A DNA stretch of 64,000 bases from Clavulina sp. PMI_390 (GCA_015039315.1 WIDE01000021.1:372675-436674), one strand, 5' to 3'. Counted from the stretch's first letter, positions 32,719-45,621 are shown. Made by a program: numbers and translations. The notes: a model not told the origin generated them from the sequence alone.

Positions 32719-33290
32719 GCCAAGCTAGGACTCTTCTCCAGTGTAATCGCCCCTTGTATTCATAAACTTACTTTGCTTTCGCCTTCTTTTCGTTCGCATG
32801 GTATTTCTTTACTTTTAGCGCCAGATTACGCTATTTCACGATTTCACGACAATGCCCTTGTTGCTGTACCCATTTGAAATCCTCGTTTGCTCCGTCCATC
32901 TGCTGACTAATCTTATTCAGACCCTTCTGTCCTCTTTTTACTCTTGGAGGCTGTGCCAAGGTTTCAAATCTCAGCTTTCATAGTTCTCCCGTCCTCGATC
33001 ACTACTAAGCGTGCATCTCGGGCTTCGGATGCCAGTGGATAGGGGAAATTTGCTGTGCGCTAGGATATTGAGGCCAAGTATCCTGCAAGTGGCTTCTTTC
33101 TGCATGAATCAGAGCTGTTACGTTAGTAAACTCAAGGACGTAAACTCAACATAATGGATTGCCATCTGGGTTCCCTTTTATATCATGAGCTGTCAGCTCT
33201 CTCTCCAAAACCTCCTACTTTCACTTCCACTTCAAGCATAGCCACCTACGCGAACGTAAGACCACGACCAACCTCTCTGTACAAGCCCGA
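32719..33290. other. intergenic
   Basis: RhoGEF 3' UTR and the upstream region of the first DH-less copy. I looked for DH remnants before the ATG at 33291 and saw none. Confidence 0.5.
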
Positions 33291-35543
33291 ATGGAACAAT
33301 ATCGTCAAAGTCTGGTATGGAAGACTGGGGAAGAGATGGTGAGTGCAGTCGACTTCATCCACTTTGCTTTGCTGAGTGTGTCAAACCCAAACAGGACCTG
33401 GACCTCTTGGATGAGACCCGACAGTTGCTGTACGGTGGAAAGCTTCTCCAGGATAACGAGCGCTCATTCGGTTTCGGGAGGTTTACAGAGCTCTCTGTCC
33501 TGTTGTTCGATAATTATCGTGAGCGACCAGATGCACCATTCGCGTCGAGTATCCAATTGCTGATGGGGCCGTCCATCCAACAGTGGTTGTCACTGAAGCC
33601 AAGGTGAAGAACAAAGTGACCAGCTATCATGTCTGCAGGCGGGTAGGTAATGTTAATAAGGACGCGCGATATCAAATATTCATATGCGATTAGCCCATCC
33701 CTTTAGAGCTTCTGGTTCTCCGCTTTGACGGTTCCCCAATGAAACGTTACAATCGTACGGTTTTCCCATGCGAACTTCACAATATCATGCGCGACGGCGA
33801 AAACGATTTGCTCTTTGCCGAATCGGACGAAGCTCGAGCCCACTGGAAGGCTAAACTTGAGGAAGCGATCAGCTTGAGAAAACTAATTTTCGCGAAGCAC
33901 GAGGTATTCATCCATACTTTTGAATTTTCCCCACACCCGATTCTGGGGAACTCACTTATCTTGTGCGTTTGTCTAAAGGTATTTTCACTCACAACACTCA
34001 GCAAGGATCATTTTGCCTATGTACCACAAGCATCTTCTACCACCGACACATCTGATCAAACCACTTTCGTTGGCAAAATACAATGTACCATCCCACTCAG
34101 TGAGTTTCTTCGATTCCTAGACGAATGGTTGCTTATATACACCTTTTGTAGAAGCCGCTGGTCGCGACCTTGTCGCTGTTGGAGGTTATGAGGGCGTTTG
34201 GTTCGGCTTCCACGACCAACCCTCTTGTAAGCGATGCATACTTGAATGATCCTCTTTGCTCATATGGCGTATTTTTTTTAGTATGGCAACGAGTGCTTCA
34301 CTTGAAAAATGTAACTCAGTGCGCGTTTCTGGAACGTTTCGGAATTTTCCTAGTTCTTGGGGACAAGGTTCGTTGAAGACTCAAGTAGATTAGACGGTCA
34401 AACTCATCAAGTTATGTGCTGCAGTCTCTGCTAGCATACCATATTGAAGCTCTTGTTCCAATGATACCTCCAAGTGACCTTGATACTCCCGCTCCAAAGC
34501 CACAACAACTCAGCAAAGACCATGATGTTGAATTCTTCAGTGTTGGAAAGATCGGGGGTCGTACGCTCGTCATTTACATGAGGAAGAAAGGGGTACGACA
34601 ATTCTAATTTCCCGAAACAGGTGTCGCTCATGCAATCATCCGTCATTCTCTCCAGGTTGACAGCATCTTTCGAGCACTAGAGGTCGATCCAGAGACGTTC
34701 CCTGATACTGATGCGGCTCAGGTCCCACTCCCCGAATCATCTCAGTGGTTCAGGGTCTATAAGGTACTTAGTGTGCCACATAGTGATTGAATTTATCGTT
34801 GATATTCTCCTCCAGGACTTTTTCATGGTGTCGATTGCACATAATGTGATATTCCTGAAGACTAAAATTGTTATCCTTTCCAACAAGGGCATGGAGGTCA
34901 TGGATCTTGATGAGTATGTGGGGGTTATTTCTACCATCACGAAAGGACTCTCAGAGTTTTTGTAGGTTCAAAAGCGTCTGTATTCCAGATAGCGATGACA
35001 AAGCCCTTGCTCCTATCGTCAAGCGCTTGAAGTCAAGGAAGCCCTTAGGGATGTCACGGGTTGCCCAGGAAGAGTTCCTCCTCTGCTACGATGGTAAGCG
35101 GACTTCATAGCACTACCCTGAAGAGCTCTCGATATTGAATCAATTTTACAGAGTTTGGGATTTATGTTAACCAACATGGAAATTCGACCTCCCGTCAACT
35201 AGGAGTGATCAGGTGGGAGTGCGTTGCAAATCGCGTCGCCTTCCACTCGTCCTATGTCATCCTCTTCAGTCCGAGGTCCATTGAGATTCGGCGGGTTACT
35301 GACGGAAGACTAGTGCAGATTCTCCAAGGCACTGATATTGTCTGCACATGGGATGGGAAGGGCCATGTTCCCCGATCCGAGTTTTCTGCCCCTACCACTA
35401 GCTCTGAAAAGAGTGCAGCCGGCTCTGGAAATCAGGACACGTCATTGGATGATGTTCCTGTGAGGATCCAGGGCGTGATGCGAGCTGATGGTTCGAACCC
35501 AGGCACGACATCACAGCACCTGTTTGAGTTCGTACCCATATAA
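33291..35543 (+). CDS. PH-CNH protein lacking DH domain, copy 1
   Basis: It is a shortened paralogue of the RhoGEF. Exon 1 reads MEQYRQSLVWKTGEEM, matching MWKYHHNLVWKPGEEM of the RhoGEF DH-PH linker, and ends at the same donor position. Spliced parts then follow the RhoGEF: DLDLLDETRQLLYGGKLLQD, LSVLLFDNYLVVTEAKVKNK, RPIPLELLVLRFDG, LLFAESDEARAHWKAKLEEA (PH), then AAGRDLVAVGGYEGVWFGFH, QRVLHLKNVTQCAFLERFGI, DHDVEFFSVGKIGGRTLVIY, VIFLKTKIVILSNKGMEVMD and EFGIYVNQHGNSTSRQLGVI (CNH). It ends LFEFVPI. No DH residues precede the ATG, so it should have no exchange activity. It could compete with or scaffold the full protein; this is inference. Splice frames are intact. Confidence 0.83.
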
Positions 35544-35698
35544 ATACATGTCATGTACCTTCTAGGCACTGACGTTTTGTAGTGATAATGTGAATGAACC
35601 TTTAGAAGGGGATCCTGCCTGCTCAACGATTATATTGCGCTATATCTTGGACAAGCAAAACCTATATATATACTTGCCATACGTATCTAGCGTAGCCA

Positions 35699-37095
35699 TC
35701 AGGATTCCCCAATCCGGGGGATTGATAGTGGGATCACCGCGAAGTTAGGAACAATATGCCTCAGCACGATGAAAGTGGACTCTAAGGATTCTGAATTATG
35801 CTCGTCCCCCGGCGGAAGAGTAAGGTGGGTAATGATGCCCTGGCGGCCCTCGACCAATTGGCGCACCATCTTCAAGAGTGAGTCATGCAGACCTCCCATC
35901 ACAACAATATCACTGAGCAGGGGGAATAGCAGGCTAGTGCTCATTGTTGAGCTATCCACGAGGTGCTCAAGGATATCCTCTCCACCCTTTGGTAGGGTGG
36001 TGATCAGCTTCAACGTAGTGACGGTGGGGAATGCTCGGTCCTGGATGATTGATGGATTCAGAATAGTGGTTGACTGAAATGATTCGACACATACCAAAGC
36101 TAACCACAAGATTCTGGACAGAGGTTTTTCGATATCTCGTAGGGTAATCGTAGTCAGAGATGGTGCCTCAAAGCTTAGGAGCTTTCTCTCCAAATGTTTC
36201 CATTGATCGAATAGTTCGATCTCTCTCAGATTCGGAAGAGATATCGAGGGAACGTTATCTATTTCGCTGCAGAAATCGTGGAGTGTGAGTGATTCCAGGT
36301 TGCGCAAGCGGTTGATGGCTCTTGCCCAACTCGCCCAATCATACGAGCCTTGGAGGCCCGTCCCACAGAAGAACCGGCGAACAGAGTCTCCGCCTTGCAA
36401 CACGAGAAGCAGCTTATCGGTTCGGAGCTCGCGTAGAGCGGGGAGTTGTGACGCTTTGACATTAACTCGGTCTGCCAGAGTTGAAGGATATATGTCACGG
36501 ATTTCGAGTCGGGAAAGTTTATGAAAGGTCGTTTGGCGTGGAAATCCCGGAAAGGGTTGACGTAGCCCGAGAAAGTCGAGGAGGTCAATAATTCCCGAGG
36601 ACACGTCCACATTCACGCATAACTCTTGGCAGTTGGGGAGACATGCTTCGAGCTCTTGGAGGTATGGGTCAGGCGTTTCTCGGTGATGAGTTTGGAATGC
36701 ATCTCGACACTGCTGCGACCACGTGAAGCGGAGAGTGTGGGGGCGATCTCGTGCCCATCGCCGCCATAAACGGACCAAGTCAATACGGGAACTCCAGTGC
36801 TCCCAAGGGATCAATGTAAAGAGCTCTGACACGTCGGAAATGACTCCTCGCCACTTCACACATACACGCGAGAGTTTCAGTATCTGGTTGTAGTCTTCGC
36901 GATTGGCCACGATGAGGAGGAAGATCTCCCGCAGTAGTTCAGGAGGGAGAGTGTTAATGAGACATGCCTCGAACTGGAACTGCCCTACTTTAGCAGCACA
37001 TCCAACGTGGGTATTGTCAGACGAGCGGGAAATGGGCACTATTAAGGCGTTTAGTTCACAAGCCGATCAAACTCACGACTACACGTACGATCCAT
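35699..37095 (-). CDS. F-box protein, family B
   Basis: The F-box lies near residues 28-70: INTLPPELLREIFLLIVANR, then EDYNQILKLSRVCVKWRGVI and SELFTLIPWEHWSSRIDLVR. It shares its layout with the genes at 40289 and 62105. The long exon begins without an ATG. An ATG at 37095 with a 7-base exon, donor GTACGT and acceptor AATAG at 37039 joins in frame to give MDLPISRSSDNTHVG, which I adopt tentatively. A 54-base intron (36041-36094, GTATGT to ATCCAG, no stop, in frame) precedes DRAFPTVTTLKLITT; the relative at 62.6 kb is spliced at the same place. It ends IPLSIPRIGES. Probable SCF adaptor. Confidence 0.75.
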
Positions 37096-37456
37096 GCTGG
37101 AGGCGCTGGTGCTGTGTATGCTCGTGTCAAGAGGGAAGAGGATGCGCTTGATTCTGGTTATAAAGGATGAGCGCGTTAGGTCAGATGTAGTGGTTCTTTG
37201 CATTCCTTTTCCCACTATAGCATGGGATTTGTTCCGAGTTAGTAGACGGAGGCGCTGGGGTGTTCAGCGCCAACTTGGAGCACACGAGACAGTGTTCGGC
37301 CCCGAAAGAAGATTCACCAAATGCGGGTAGGACAGAGTGAGGACATAAGAAAAATCATAATATTCTCTCAAAATTCTACACGATAACATAGTCATTTCAT
37401 GAAATGCATCCCGATCTCATAACTAAAAAAAACGTAATCCACCGCTCCCCCAACTG
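37096..37456. other. intergenic
   Basis: Between the family B F-box start and the 3' end of the secreted Ser/Thr/Pro-rich gene. No gene seen. Confidence 0.5.
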
Positions 37457-39839
37457 CTAAAGTCTGGAACGTCGCGCTGAGCCCCCACCTCCACCATCAG
37501 GCGTGAAAAGCCATTCATACGTCCCGCCCGCATCAGCCGGCTTGAGGGTGGTACTCGCGCTAGGGGTAGGGCTGGGACTGGTAGGGCTGGCTGGTGGAGT
37601 ACTTGAAGGCAGTGAAGATGAAGTAGGAGAGGGTGACGCAGTTACCGTTATTGTATACGTCACAGCGGCTACAGAGCTTATTGGTATACTCGCTGAGATC
37701 GAAGACGCAGTCGGTTTCACAGTAATTGCGACTGGGGGAGGCGAAGGAGCTGGCGCGCTTGACGCTGGAAGTGCGTTTGCTTGGACAACAGGAACCCCAG
37801 TCGGGCTCACTGGCGGGCTAGGTGTGGCAGAAGTGATACCAGGGGTTGGAGCCGAAGGACAGGGTGTTGTCAGAGGCGAAGGCGGGGCGGGCGGAGCAGG
37901 CGGGTTGACCGGCGAGGAAGGCAGTGGTATGTTGCTGACGGGCGTGGTAGTTGATGTCGTGTCCACATTTCCGAGCGTGGAGCTAGCCGCGCTTGTTGAT
38001 GGTGGTGCAGAAGATTGAGAAGTAGACGAAGAAGCCGATTCGGCTGACTGTAAAGAGTTGTTGGTATCTGATGCCGCCTCGACCGAATAGACTTCCGCGC
38101 TCGTAAGAGGTGTGAAGTACATCATCACACTCATGCTCTGTGGCTGGCCTACGATATTCGGATTGGCAGAATTGTTGGCGGAGATATTATTGGTGTCGGG
38201 TAGTGCATCCAGTTGAGTGAACGCGCTTGTCGCGTTCTCGCAGTCAGCTGCGCGGGCTGAAATCGTGATAGCAGGGGGTGAAGCAGATAGTGACGAAGCA
38301 GCAGGCGTATTAGAGCTGGTAGTTGAGGTAAGTGGCGCGGATGTAGCAGGCAGTGGAGGCGCAGAGTCGGTGACATTCAGCCAGATTGGCGTGATTGCAC
38401 CAGTGGCGGGGGTGTATGCGAAACTTTGCGAGGCATGGACATCACCAGCACTGACCATCGTCGTGTTTCCATTGGTGGTGTTGGTGCTTCCCGAGGTATC
38501 ATCGAGGCACAGTTCAGCCGTCAGTGGAACGGCAGCGAGGGGGCTCGCGTCGAATTGCGCACAGTATTCTGCCTCGGTGGCAGCCGTCCGATCGAATACT
38601 GGAATTCTTAGCGAAACGACCTTGGACGGATTGCCCATATTATCGGCAGGTGCAGTGATATTGGAATTTGGGTTGACGTGAAGGTAGATGGGCGTGGCGG
38701 TGTTGTTGGTAGCACTGAGGACGAAGGATGCATTGGTGGAGGGATCGACGCCTAAGACGAGGGAGGCAAGCTTAAGTTGCAGTGGTCCCGAGAGGAGGGG
38801 CGGTGAAGCTGAGGTAGTTTTGATATCAACAGTCCCTGGGACGTCGAGATTGATGAAATCGCGCCTGTGGTGGTCGTGGTCATGAGATGGGGAGCGTTTA
38901 ACGATATGGGAAGCGTATTCGAGGTTATTGACAACCGGAATAAGAACATCAGCAGTTGTCCCAATCCCCGCCACTCGATAGGAGGTAGGAAGTTCAACAA
39001 GATCACGCTCTTGGATCTGCGTGGGTTCCTGTGCGACAGGGATAGCTTCGTCTGGCTTCAACCTAGCCGTTGATCGGTCTCGAGCAACGATGAGGCTCGT
39101 GACGTACTGAAACAGCTAAATCAAGTGAGTAGATATCGGGTTGATAAGTGGGGTCAAACATACGCTGTGCCCATATCGGCCACTACCAATCGCCACCTTG
39201 ACGATCTTGTGGTTCTTGTCCATCTTGCTTCGGCGCTCTTGCTTCCCGCCTTTGGATCCATGGCGATGAGACGAGTTCTTGGAGTTCTTCGATTGTGAGC
39301 TGCCCTTATTTTTGGCTGAGGAACCGTGTTCATGGGACCCTGGCACATGCTTGGAGTGATTCTTGTGCGAAGCAGTCGAAGGGCTGGCATGCTGATCAGT
39401 GGAAGTCGGAGAGGTCTTGTCCTTTGACGTCGTAGCTTTGGTAGTGGATGGCGCCGATTTTGGGGTTGATGGGGGTGGAACGAGCTGGGGAGGGGCTGGT
39501 AGATCTACCGGAGCGGCCTGCAGGGTAGCGCAACCAACCCGATTAGCGAAACAATGGGTGAAGGGAAGGCTGACTCACCCGAGGTTGCGGGATGGCGAAT
39601 CCCCATCGAGGACGATCACCGTCATTGAATATAAAGACCCTCGAGTTAGAACGAGGCCTGGACGTGGCTGGCGTGCTAGGAGACGCAAAGGCAGTTGCAG
39701 AAGACGGATGAGCAGAGCCAACGGCTGCTGCTTGAGCCTCGGGGTCTCTCAGAGACCTCGGAATGGCGGCCGATTTGACCAGCTGGGCCAAACTTAGTGG
39801 AGCAAGTACCCAGACCGATATAGAAAAGAATGCCCGCAT
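37457..39839 (-). CDS. Secreted Ser/Thr/Pro/Ala-rich cell-wall-type protein
   Basis: Three exons (39579-39839, 39164-39517, 37457-39115) sum to 2274 bases, 757 residues, with all joins in phase 0. The N-terminus MRAFFSISVWVLAPLSLAQL is a signal peptide. Next is a His/Lys/Ser-rich stretch (SKNSSHRHGSKGGKQERRSK) that is very basic. A more ordered middle follows (KPDEAIPVAQEPTQIQERDL, LQLKLASLVLGVDPSTNASF, CAQFDASPLAAVPLTAELCL) with many N-glycosylation sites (NNT, NTT, NVT) and only a few Cys. The C-terminal 250 residues are a Ser/Thr/Pro/Ala linker-like region suited to O-mannosylation, ending GGGGGSARRSRL. No GPI signal. Not recognised; a wall or matrix protein or a secreted effector is possible. 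Confidence 0.72.
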
Positions 39840-39944
39840 TAGGATGTGCTAAGTGCTACCAGAGCTTGTAACCTGACAAAAGTAGAGAGAGAAAGACGAA
39901 GAGATGGAGGGGAGGAATATTGAGGAGACAAGCCGGGATTACTT

Positions 39945-39952
39945 TATATATA
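39945..39952 (-). promoter_or_regulatory. TATA box of the secreted Ser/Thr/Pro-rich gene
   Basis: TATATATA, about 106 bases upstream of the ATG at 39839. Motif and position only. Confidence 0.45.
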
Positions 39953-40288
39953 TTACTGGGCCGTAGCATGGTAGCCGCAGGGTGTCAGATGGACCAAGGT
40001 GCGGAAAGTTTGAGAAATGTGAAACCGGCTTCGAGGGCCACTTTATTTGTCCGTGTTAGGCGTACCTTGGACATCAATAAAACCAAACATCAAAATAGCT
40101 TCCGTCCTGCAGGTTCTAATTTTTCGAGAGGTCGCAGTGGTCGACGCGAAATGTCAGTAATTCCAAATCATCACCAAGTTCACATCAACGTCATCCCCAT
40201 GACCTTCGTTGCTCTAGACGACAAAACTACAATTTTGGCACCCTTCGGCTTCTCTACACCATCGTGATTTGGCAGCGACTGGATAACG
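39953..40288. other. intergenic between divergent genes
   Basis: Upstream region shared with the F-box gene at 40289. No gene or repeat recognised. Confidence 0.45.
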
Positions 40289-41950
40289 ATGAATCACATG
40301 GAGACTTTGTGGGCTAACTATGAAGCATCCCAGACTGCGCTGCTTGAAGCATGCATACGTTCCCTCCCTACCAAAGAAACGTTCCAAGCGGGAGACCACC
40401 CGCGGAGGCATTCTTTTCGGAAGGAGATCCACGACTTGACAACGAAACTCACGGTGGAAGCATCCAAAATCCATACCGCTTGCCTCCGCATTCAGAATGA
40501 TCTAATTGACCTCGAAGCAGAACTGTCACCTGTCCACCTTCTCACCTCCGAACTGATTCGCGAGGTGGCTACGTTCGCTGTTCAAGGCCCCGAAGACACA
40601 AAGACAATTGCACGTTTATCGCATGTCTCCACGGGATGGAGGAACGTTGTGACCAACACTCCTGGGCTTTTTACTGTCATCAACTGGGATCGCTGGCATC
40701 CCGAGCTCATTCGTCTTTGGAGAATTCGGTCCAAGGGCAAGTCCCAGATAATCACATTCCCTTGGACCACAATCCTAAGCGAAACCGTTCATGGGAATAA
40801 CCTCCTCCCGCGCTCATTCGAGCCACTCCTTGAGGAGTTGGAGAGGTGTATTCACAACGCAATTGACGTCCGCATTCACAATACGGCTCCAACATGGGCA
40901 CCTTTCCTCGAATGGTTCGGGGGGCGTGTATTAACTTCCGTGCGCCGTCTCGAATTTGGAAGCTCCAAGGACACACAGACTATCGAGCTCGCGGCACACC
41001 AGTTTCCAGTCTTGCGAAGACTGGCTGCTATGAATGTAATTCCCATCATCAATGGGAGTAACGAAGTAACGGAGCTCGAGTGTACTCCAGGAGACCGCCT
41101 GACACACGCTTGGGATGCCTGGGCCGCCGTCATCAATCGCTTTCCCCGCCTTCAATATCTCAAGTTGGCTGATGTCCAGTGTCGCATGGAGACTATGCCG
41201 CAACTAGAACTACCATGCTTAAGGATGCTAGAGTTCTACCAGTGGAATGATCCGGACTGCCTCATTTTACGAGCCATCGCCCCAACTTTCAATGCTCCCG
41301 TCGAGCATCTCATCTTTACTGATCTTCAGACCCCGATTAGGCGTGGAGATTGGGATCTTATGGTGAGCTCATCAACTTGCCCCACAATCTTTGAACCTTC
41401 TCTAGGTTGTTATATCATCGTCTGATTGGTCAACTACGTTCGTTCCTCCACTCATCGCCGAACTTAGTCGGTCACGTTCCCAGGGATCAAGGCTCTCACC
41501 ATTTCTACTCAATCAACTGGAGCACCTCCACCCAGAGATCTCGCCAATCTTGAAACCCTGCACCTCGTGGACAACAAACATACTGATGACGAGTTCGATG
41601 ATCCGCTGCGACGTCTCCCTCTGCTCAGCGAGATCCACATCTTGGGCAATTATCCCCTCCAGCAGCTCAGTGCTGTGTCTAAGATTGTGGAAGAGCGACC
41701 CGAGCAGATTAAACGCATGACCCTTCCCCCGATTTCGAGGTATATGGACAAGAGGGACCCTACAGAATCCAAGTTGTGGTCGGAGTTGAAGAACAAAATC
41801 GAGGACTTCAGGGTGAGTATCCACTTAGTTCATGTCTGTCTCTCCTTTTAGCGCAGGACTCCGCTCATACATGCTATCATGCAGCTTCGTGGCCAGATGA
41901 AGGAGCATTATTGGCAACTCCCAATGGTGCCCATCTATCTTCGTGGCTGA
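40289..41950 (+). CDS. F-box protein, family B
   Basis: Three exons (40289-41362, 41468-41812, 41885-41950) sum to 1485 bases, 494 residues. A helical N-terminus (KLTVEASKIHTACLRIQNDL) precedes the F-box-like segment LLTSELIREVATFAVQGPED, then IARLSHVSTGWRNVVTNTPG and LFTVINWDRWHPELIRLW, the family B signature. Leucine-rich strands follow (LTSVRRLEFGSSKD, FPRLQYLKLADVQC, LPCLRMLEFYQW) and exon 2 continues SVTFPGIKALTISTQSTGAP and LRRLPLLSEIHILGNYPLQQ. The end is MKEHYWQLPMVPIYLRG. Likely substrate adaptor of an SCF ligase. The F-box lacks the usual LPPE (here LTSE), so Skp1 binding could be weaker; this is inference. Confidence 0.78.
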
Positions 41951-42327
41951 GCGATCATCTCGTCATCATTGTTGTCTGGTTTGTTTGTCTACGTCTCAGT
42001 GCCCGCATGGTGATCGCACCATGATCATTTATCTTCGCTTTCACGCCATCTCTTCAGCACTGGATTCGACTTGTTATCGTCTTTTTACACCCTGCAAACG
42101 GGGTGGTGTACTTGCTATAACTAACTCTTGCTCTGATCTATGCTTTGACACCCATGCTATTGTGACAGGTATCTAGCTTTTTCTGCGCAATCTTTCTTGT
42201 ACATATTTGTTGAGCGACCCACATACCCAATTATTCCACCATAATAATACATATTGAACGAAGTTTGAATTCACGGCAGGATTATCAGCTGCCAGATTGC
42301 TGAACATACTGCACCAAGGGTGCCGAC
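41951..42327. other. intergenic, convergent 3' ends
   Basis: 3' flanks of the F-box genes at 40289 and 42328. No coding signal. Confidence 0.5.
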
Positions 42328-44677
42328 TCAATGGAACTGAAGGATCGTGAAACTTTGAACATGAATATTCCTAGTGATCTCCACTTCCGATTCCTCGCGG
42401 CTGGGCCCGAGATCAGCACCGGCGCCGGCGTTCTGAGCTTCGCCGTCAATCGGGTTTGACGGCAGTTCAGCACGATGATTGGCCATGCCGTTGAGTTCCT
42501 TCCTAATCACCCACGTCCCGGAGCGCGCACAAAAACCATCCACGCGCGCCTTGCGCATCTCATATCGCTCATCATCGGGCCGCGCAGGGAACGTGATGCT
42601 TGGCCCAGAAGAAGTACTAGAGCCACATGCGCACGTGGAGTAGGTGGCGGTCTGAGTGTGCAGAGAAATGTGAGTGCCACTACATTTTGGAGGGGAGCTC
42701 CAGACGGGGAAGCTCCACGAGGATGGTTGAGGGTCTGAAGTTGGCGGGGAAGATGATTGTGGTGGAGTTGAAGGCCTGGAAGCACTGGGAGTATCAACAT
42801 CGCCTGTGGCGTTCTCACTGCGACTATCTTCGGGGGTGTTGGCTTCGAGCTCAGTCGCTTTTAGAACCGCACCCCAAGCTTTGTGACACCAGAAATCGAC
42901 CGCCCAGTCGCTTTCATGCTTCTTTCTTGAAACTCCTGGATGTTCCTCGGCGACAGAGCTAGGGTTTCCGCCTATCGTCCCAAGGCCCACAAATGACCCC
43001 GTCACGGATGACTGGGCCACCTGAAGCAACCTTGGCACTCCGGCTGCCGAAAGAGCAATGAACGCATACTGCCCAGAGCTCCCTGGGAGGGTCGGTTGGA
43101 GGAAGAACGGGAGGATGGGATCTGTGGAGATCCTATCTAAAGTGTATGATGATGGAGATGGAGCGAATATGGGGTCGACTACTCTGATTGATGGAGGGAA
43201 GAATCGGCTCGCTCGGTTGTAGCACCATGGAATCGGGATTTCATGCTGAGATTCGATGCGTACGGACCACTCAGGTCGTTTCGGCTCGTCATCCAAACCT
43301 TCGATTTGGGAGGGTGGAGCTGTGGGGCTTTGGTTCGAACTCAGTGGTCGCGGCTCTGCGACATTTGCCGTGACAGCTGGAGTGGTCGCGATCGACCCAT
43401 CCCCTGACGAGGATTTAGAACGAGGGAGAGGGCGACGCTGTATAGCGAGCACAGTAAACTGCAGCCGTGCAAAGCCGGTGTCCGGTATGGCGCCGAGAAG
43501 AATAAGCCTCCCGTTGTCAAGGATAAATTCCTTCGCACCGCTCCAATAGAGCCCGGTCCTCGCTCCGACTCCAATTGGAGCAACAAGCTCTCCGACTCCA
43601 GTATTATTAGAGGTTAATGCAGCAAACTCCTCCGGGTCGTCTGGGGTAAGAGAGATAAGATGATCGGTGCAGCTTTCCCAATTCCAAACAACACTATGGT
43701 GTGTGGAGTTAGGGAACGATATGAGGGCATAAGGCCCCGCGAGCTGGGCTTCGGGGCGCCGTGGCAGGATCGGGCTTGTGTAGCGCTGGGTGAAAGCTGC
43801 TGTAGTCAACGAGCTATTCCCGGGATCAGGGATAATACCGAGGATAAGGACCTCATACAAGCTGATTACATAAAAGCTTGTTAGGAGAATAATTAGTATG
43901 AGAGATTCGCGGAGGACTTACTATTGTCCGGGGTAGGATCGCCTAACGAGAATCCGAAACTCGCCAGATCCTTTTACGCCTCGCCCAGGTTCTTTATACT
44001 CTGTTCGACAAAGCATCGCAGGGGAGCATGGATTATGAACATCCATTTCTCCTGCAAGCGATTGCACCGCAACAGGCAGTAACCGGGTGACTTCGGTAAA
44101 AGTGGCCGACGGAGTGCACGAAAGATCCCAACAGGAGAGTGACCAAGATCTCTCAGCCCCAGATAAACCGACGAGCCAGCGACCTCCTGGTAGTAGGATG
44201 CTTTCTCGAAAAACAGGGGTTGGCGTAGAGGCGGGGGGTACATCAGAATGAGGTTGATTTTGTACATGGGATTGGTGTTCAGGAGGAGCAATAGGGAGTG
44301 GAAACACAGGAGGCAGTTCGAGTCCCACATCCCGACGCTCGACACCAAGCTGGGCACTGTTATTTGCACTCCATGTCAGTCGAGCCTTGCGAGTGGCACA
44401 CAGAACCAGCTCAGGAGTGCCAAGAGATGCTAGATCGAATGCAGAGCTCGCATGCCCTTCCCCACATAATACTCGACTGGCGAGAGCAAGCCAGAGAGAG
44501 CGGTAGGAAGTTATCAGCCCGTGGAGGCGCATCGAAACCTTGGAAGGGTTCAGATATGGCCAGCAAGCTCCGGAGTCGTGATGAATGACATACCCATGAC
44601 AGCTCAATTACAGAGCGGACATCGAGTTGCTCGACAATACACAAAATAACCTCTAGTGGAAGCGTTCCGAAATTCAT
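42328..44677 (-). CDS. F-box protein with long unrecognised C-terminal region
   Basis: Three exons (44594-44677, 43922-44538, 42328-43876) sum to 2250 bases, 749 residues. It starts with an F-box: MNFGTLPLEVILCIVEQLDV then RSVIELSWVSMRLHGLI and SYRSLWLALASRVLC. The rest reads like a repeated-strand (beta-propeller-like) protein: LLPGGRWLVGLSGAERSWSL, SCWDLSCTPSATFTEVTRLL, FRILVRRSYPGQYFYVISLY, then PYALISFPNSTHHSVVWNWE and ILDNGRLILLGAIPDTGFAR. A Ser/Pro-rich insertion (RPSTPPQSSSPPTSDPQP) and an acidic end follow. F-box plus propeller would suit an SCF adaptor, but no WD repeat is clear and the fold is inferred. It is unrelated to families A and B beyond the F-box. Confidence 0.78.
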
Positions 44678-45621
44678 GAAGTCCGAATGGCGATAGTGCA
44701 GTTAACACTCTCGATTGCCTCTGGAAGGATGCGATATAAGAGGGACAGGCAAAGGACTGGCCATTGGGGCGGAGCTAGAACTGGCATCTTAAAAGCAGCG
44801 CCGTGTGTGGGTGTTCTAGTCGGCAGCGGCGGTGGTTCGCCACAAAGCGGCTGAAATTCTAAAGCCTGGAGGGACGGCGCCATGCGTAGACCGGCGATCA
44901 TTTGATAGATTGCTGGTGATTAGTCCCTACCATATTTCCTGTGCGTTGGGCCAAACAGATGATCCTGAATGTGGTGGGAAGTGGGAACCAAAATAGCCCA
45001 GCTTCGGCTCATCATATCTAGAAAAGGAGAAACAGCATAAACGGTAACAACAGTATACGAGGAACAATATTGTTCCAATATAGTTGCTAGCTAGTTTGAC
45101 TTAAGGGGAGAAGAGCAACCTCGGGGTCGGTATCGGGATCGATTCTCCAGCGGTGGTACTGCGGGCGCGCGGGGCCGTACGATCATGATGGTCCGCATCA
45201 AGTTTCAAGCTCAGGAGGTAGCAGTAGTCTATGGGGAGATAGCGCGCGAAAGTAGTCATATGTGAACATGGCGACAGACAGCGGAAGGCTCCGCGTCACG
45301 ACCCTGGGATTCGTTCGTCACGGTGTTTACGGTGTAATTACGCACCATGACCTAACACCTCATATCTCCCCGTGTGTGATATTGGCAGATCCCTCGGAAA
45401 CGCTTTGAGTAGACAAACAGGTTTCGTTTTTTTGTTGTGGCCTACTTTGATATATCGGTCCGCTGGTCAAGCTTCTTTCGGTGAGCCGAGGAACCAGGTC
45501 TGTATTTATCGACTCGGAGGCGTATGGAGCGAATGACAGGAACGAGCTATCCACATGCATACAAGCATTCATTTTTCACTATTACCATTGATGTTATCAA
45601 ACCTGTCAAGGAGAGCATCCG
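44678..45621. other. intergenic with a 16-bp palindrome
   Basis: A perfect palindrome GGAACAATATTGTTCC stands at 45062-45077. A frame at 44674-44901 ends overlapping the F-box start but has no motif. No other gene seen. Confidence 0.45.
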
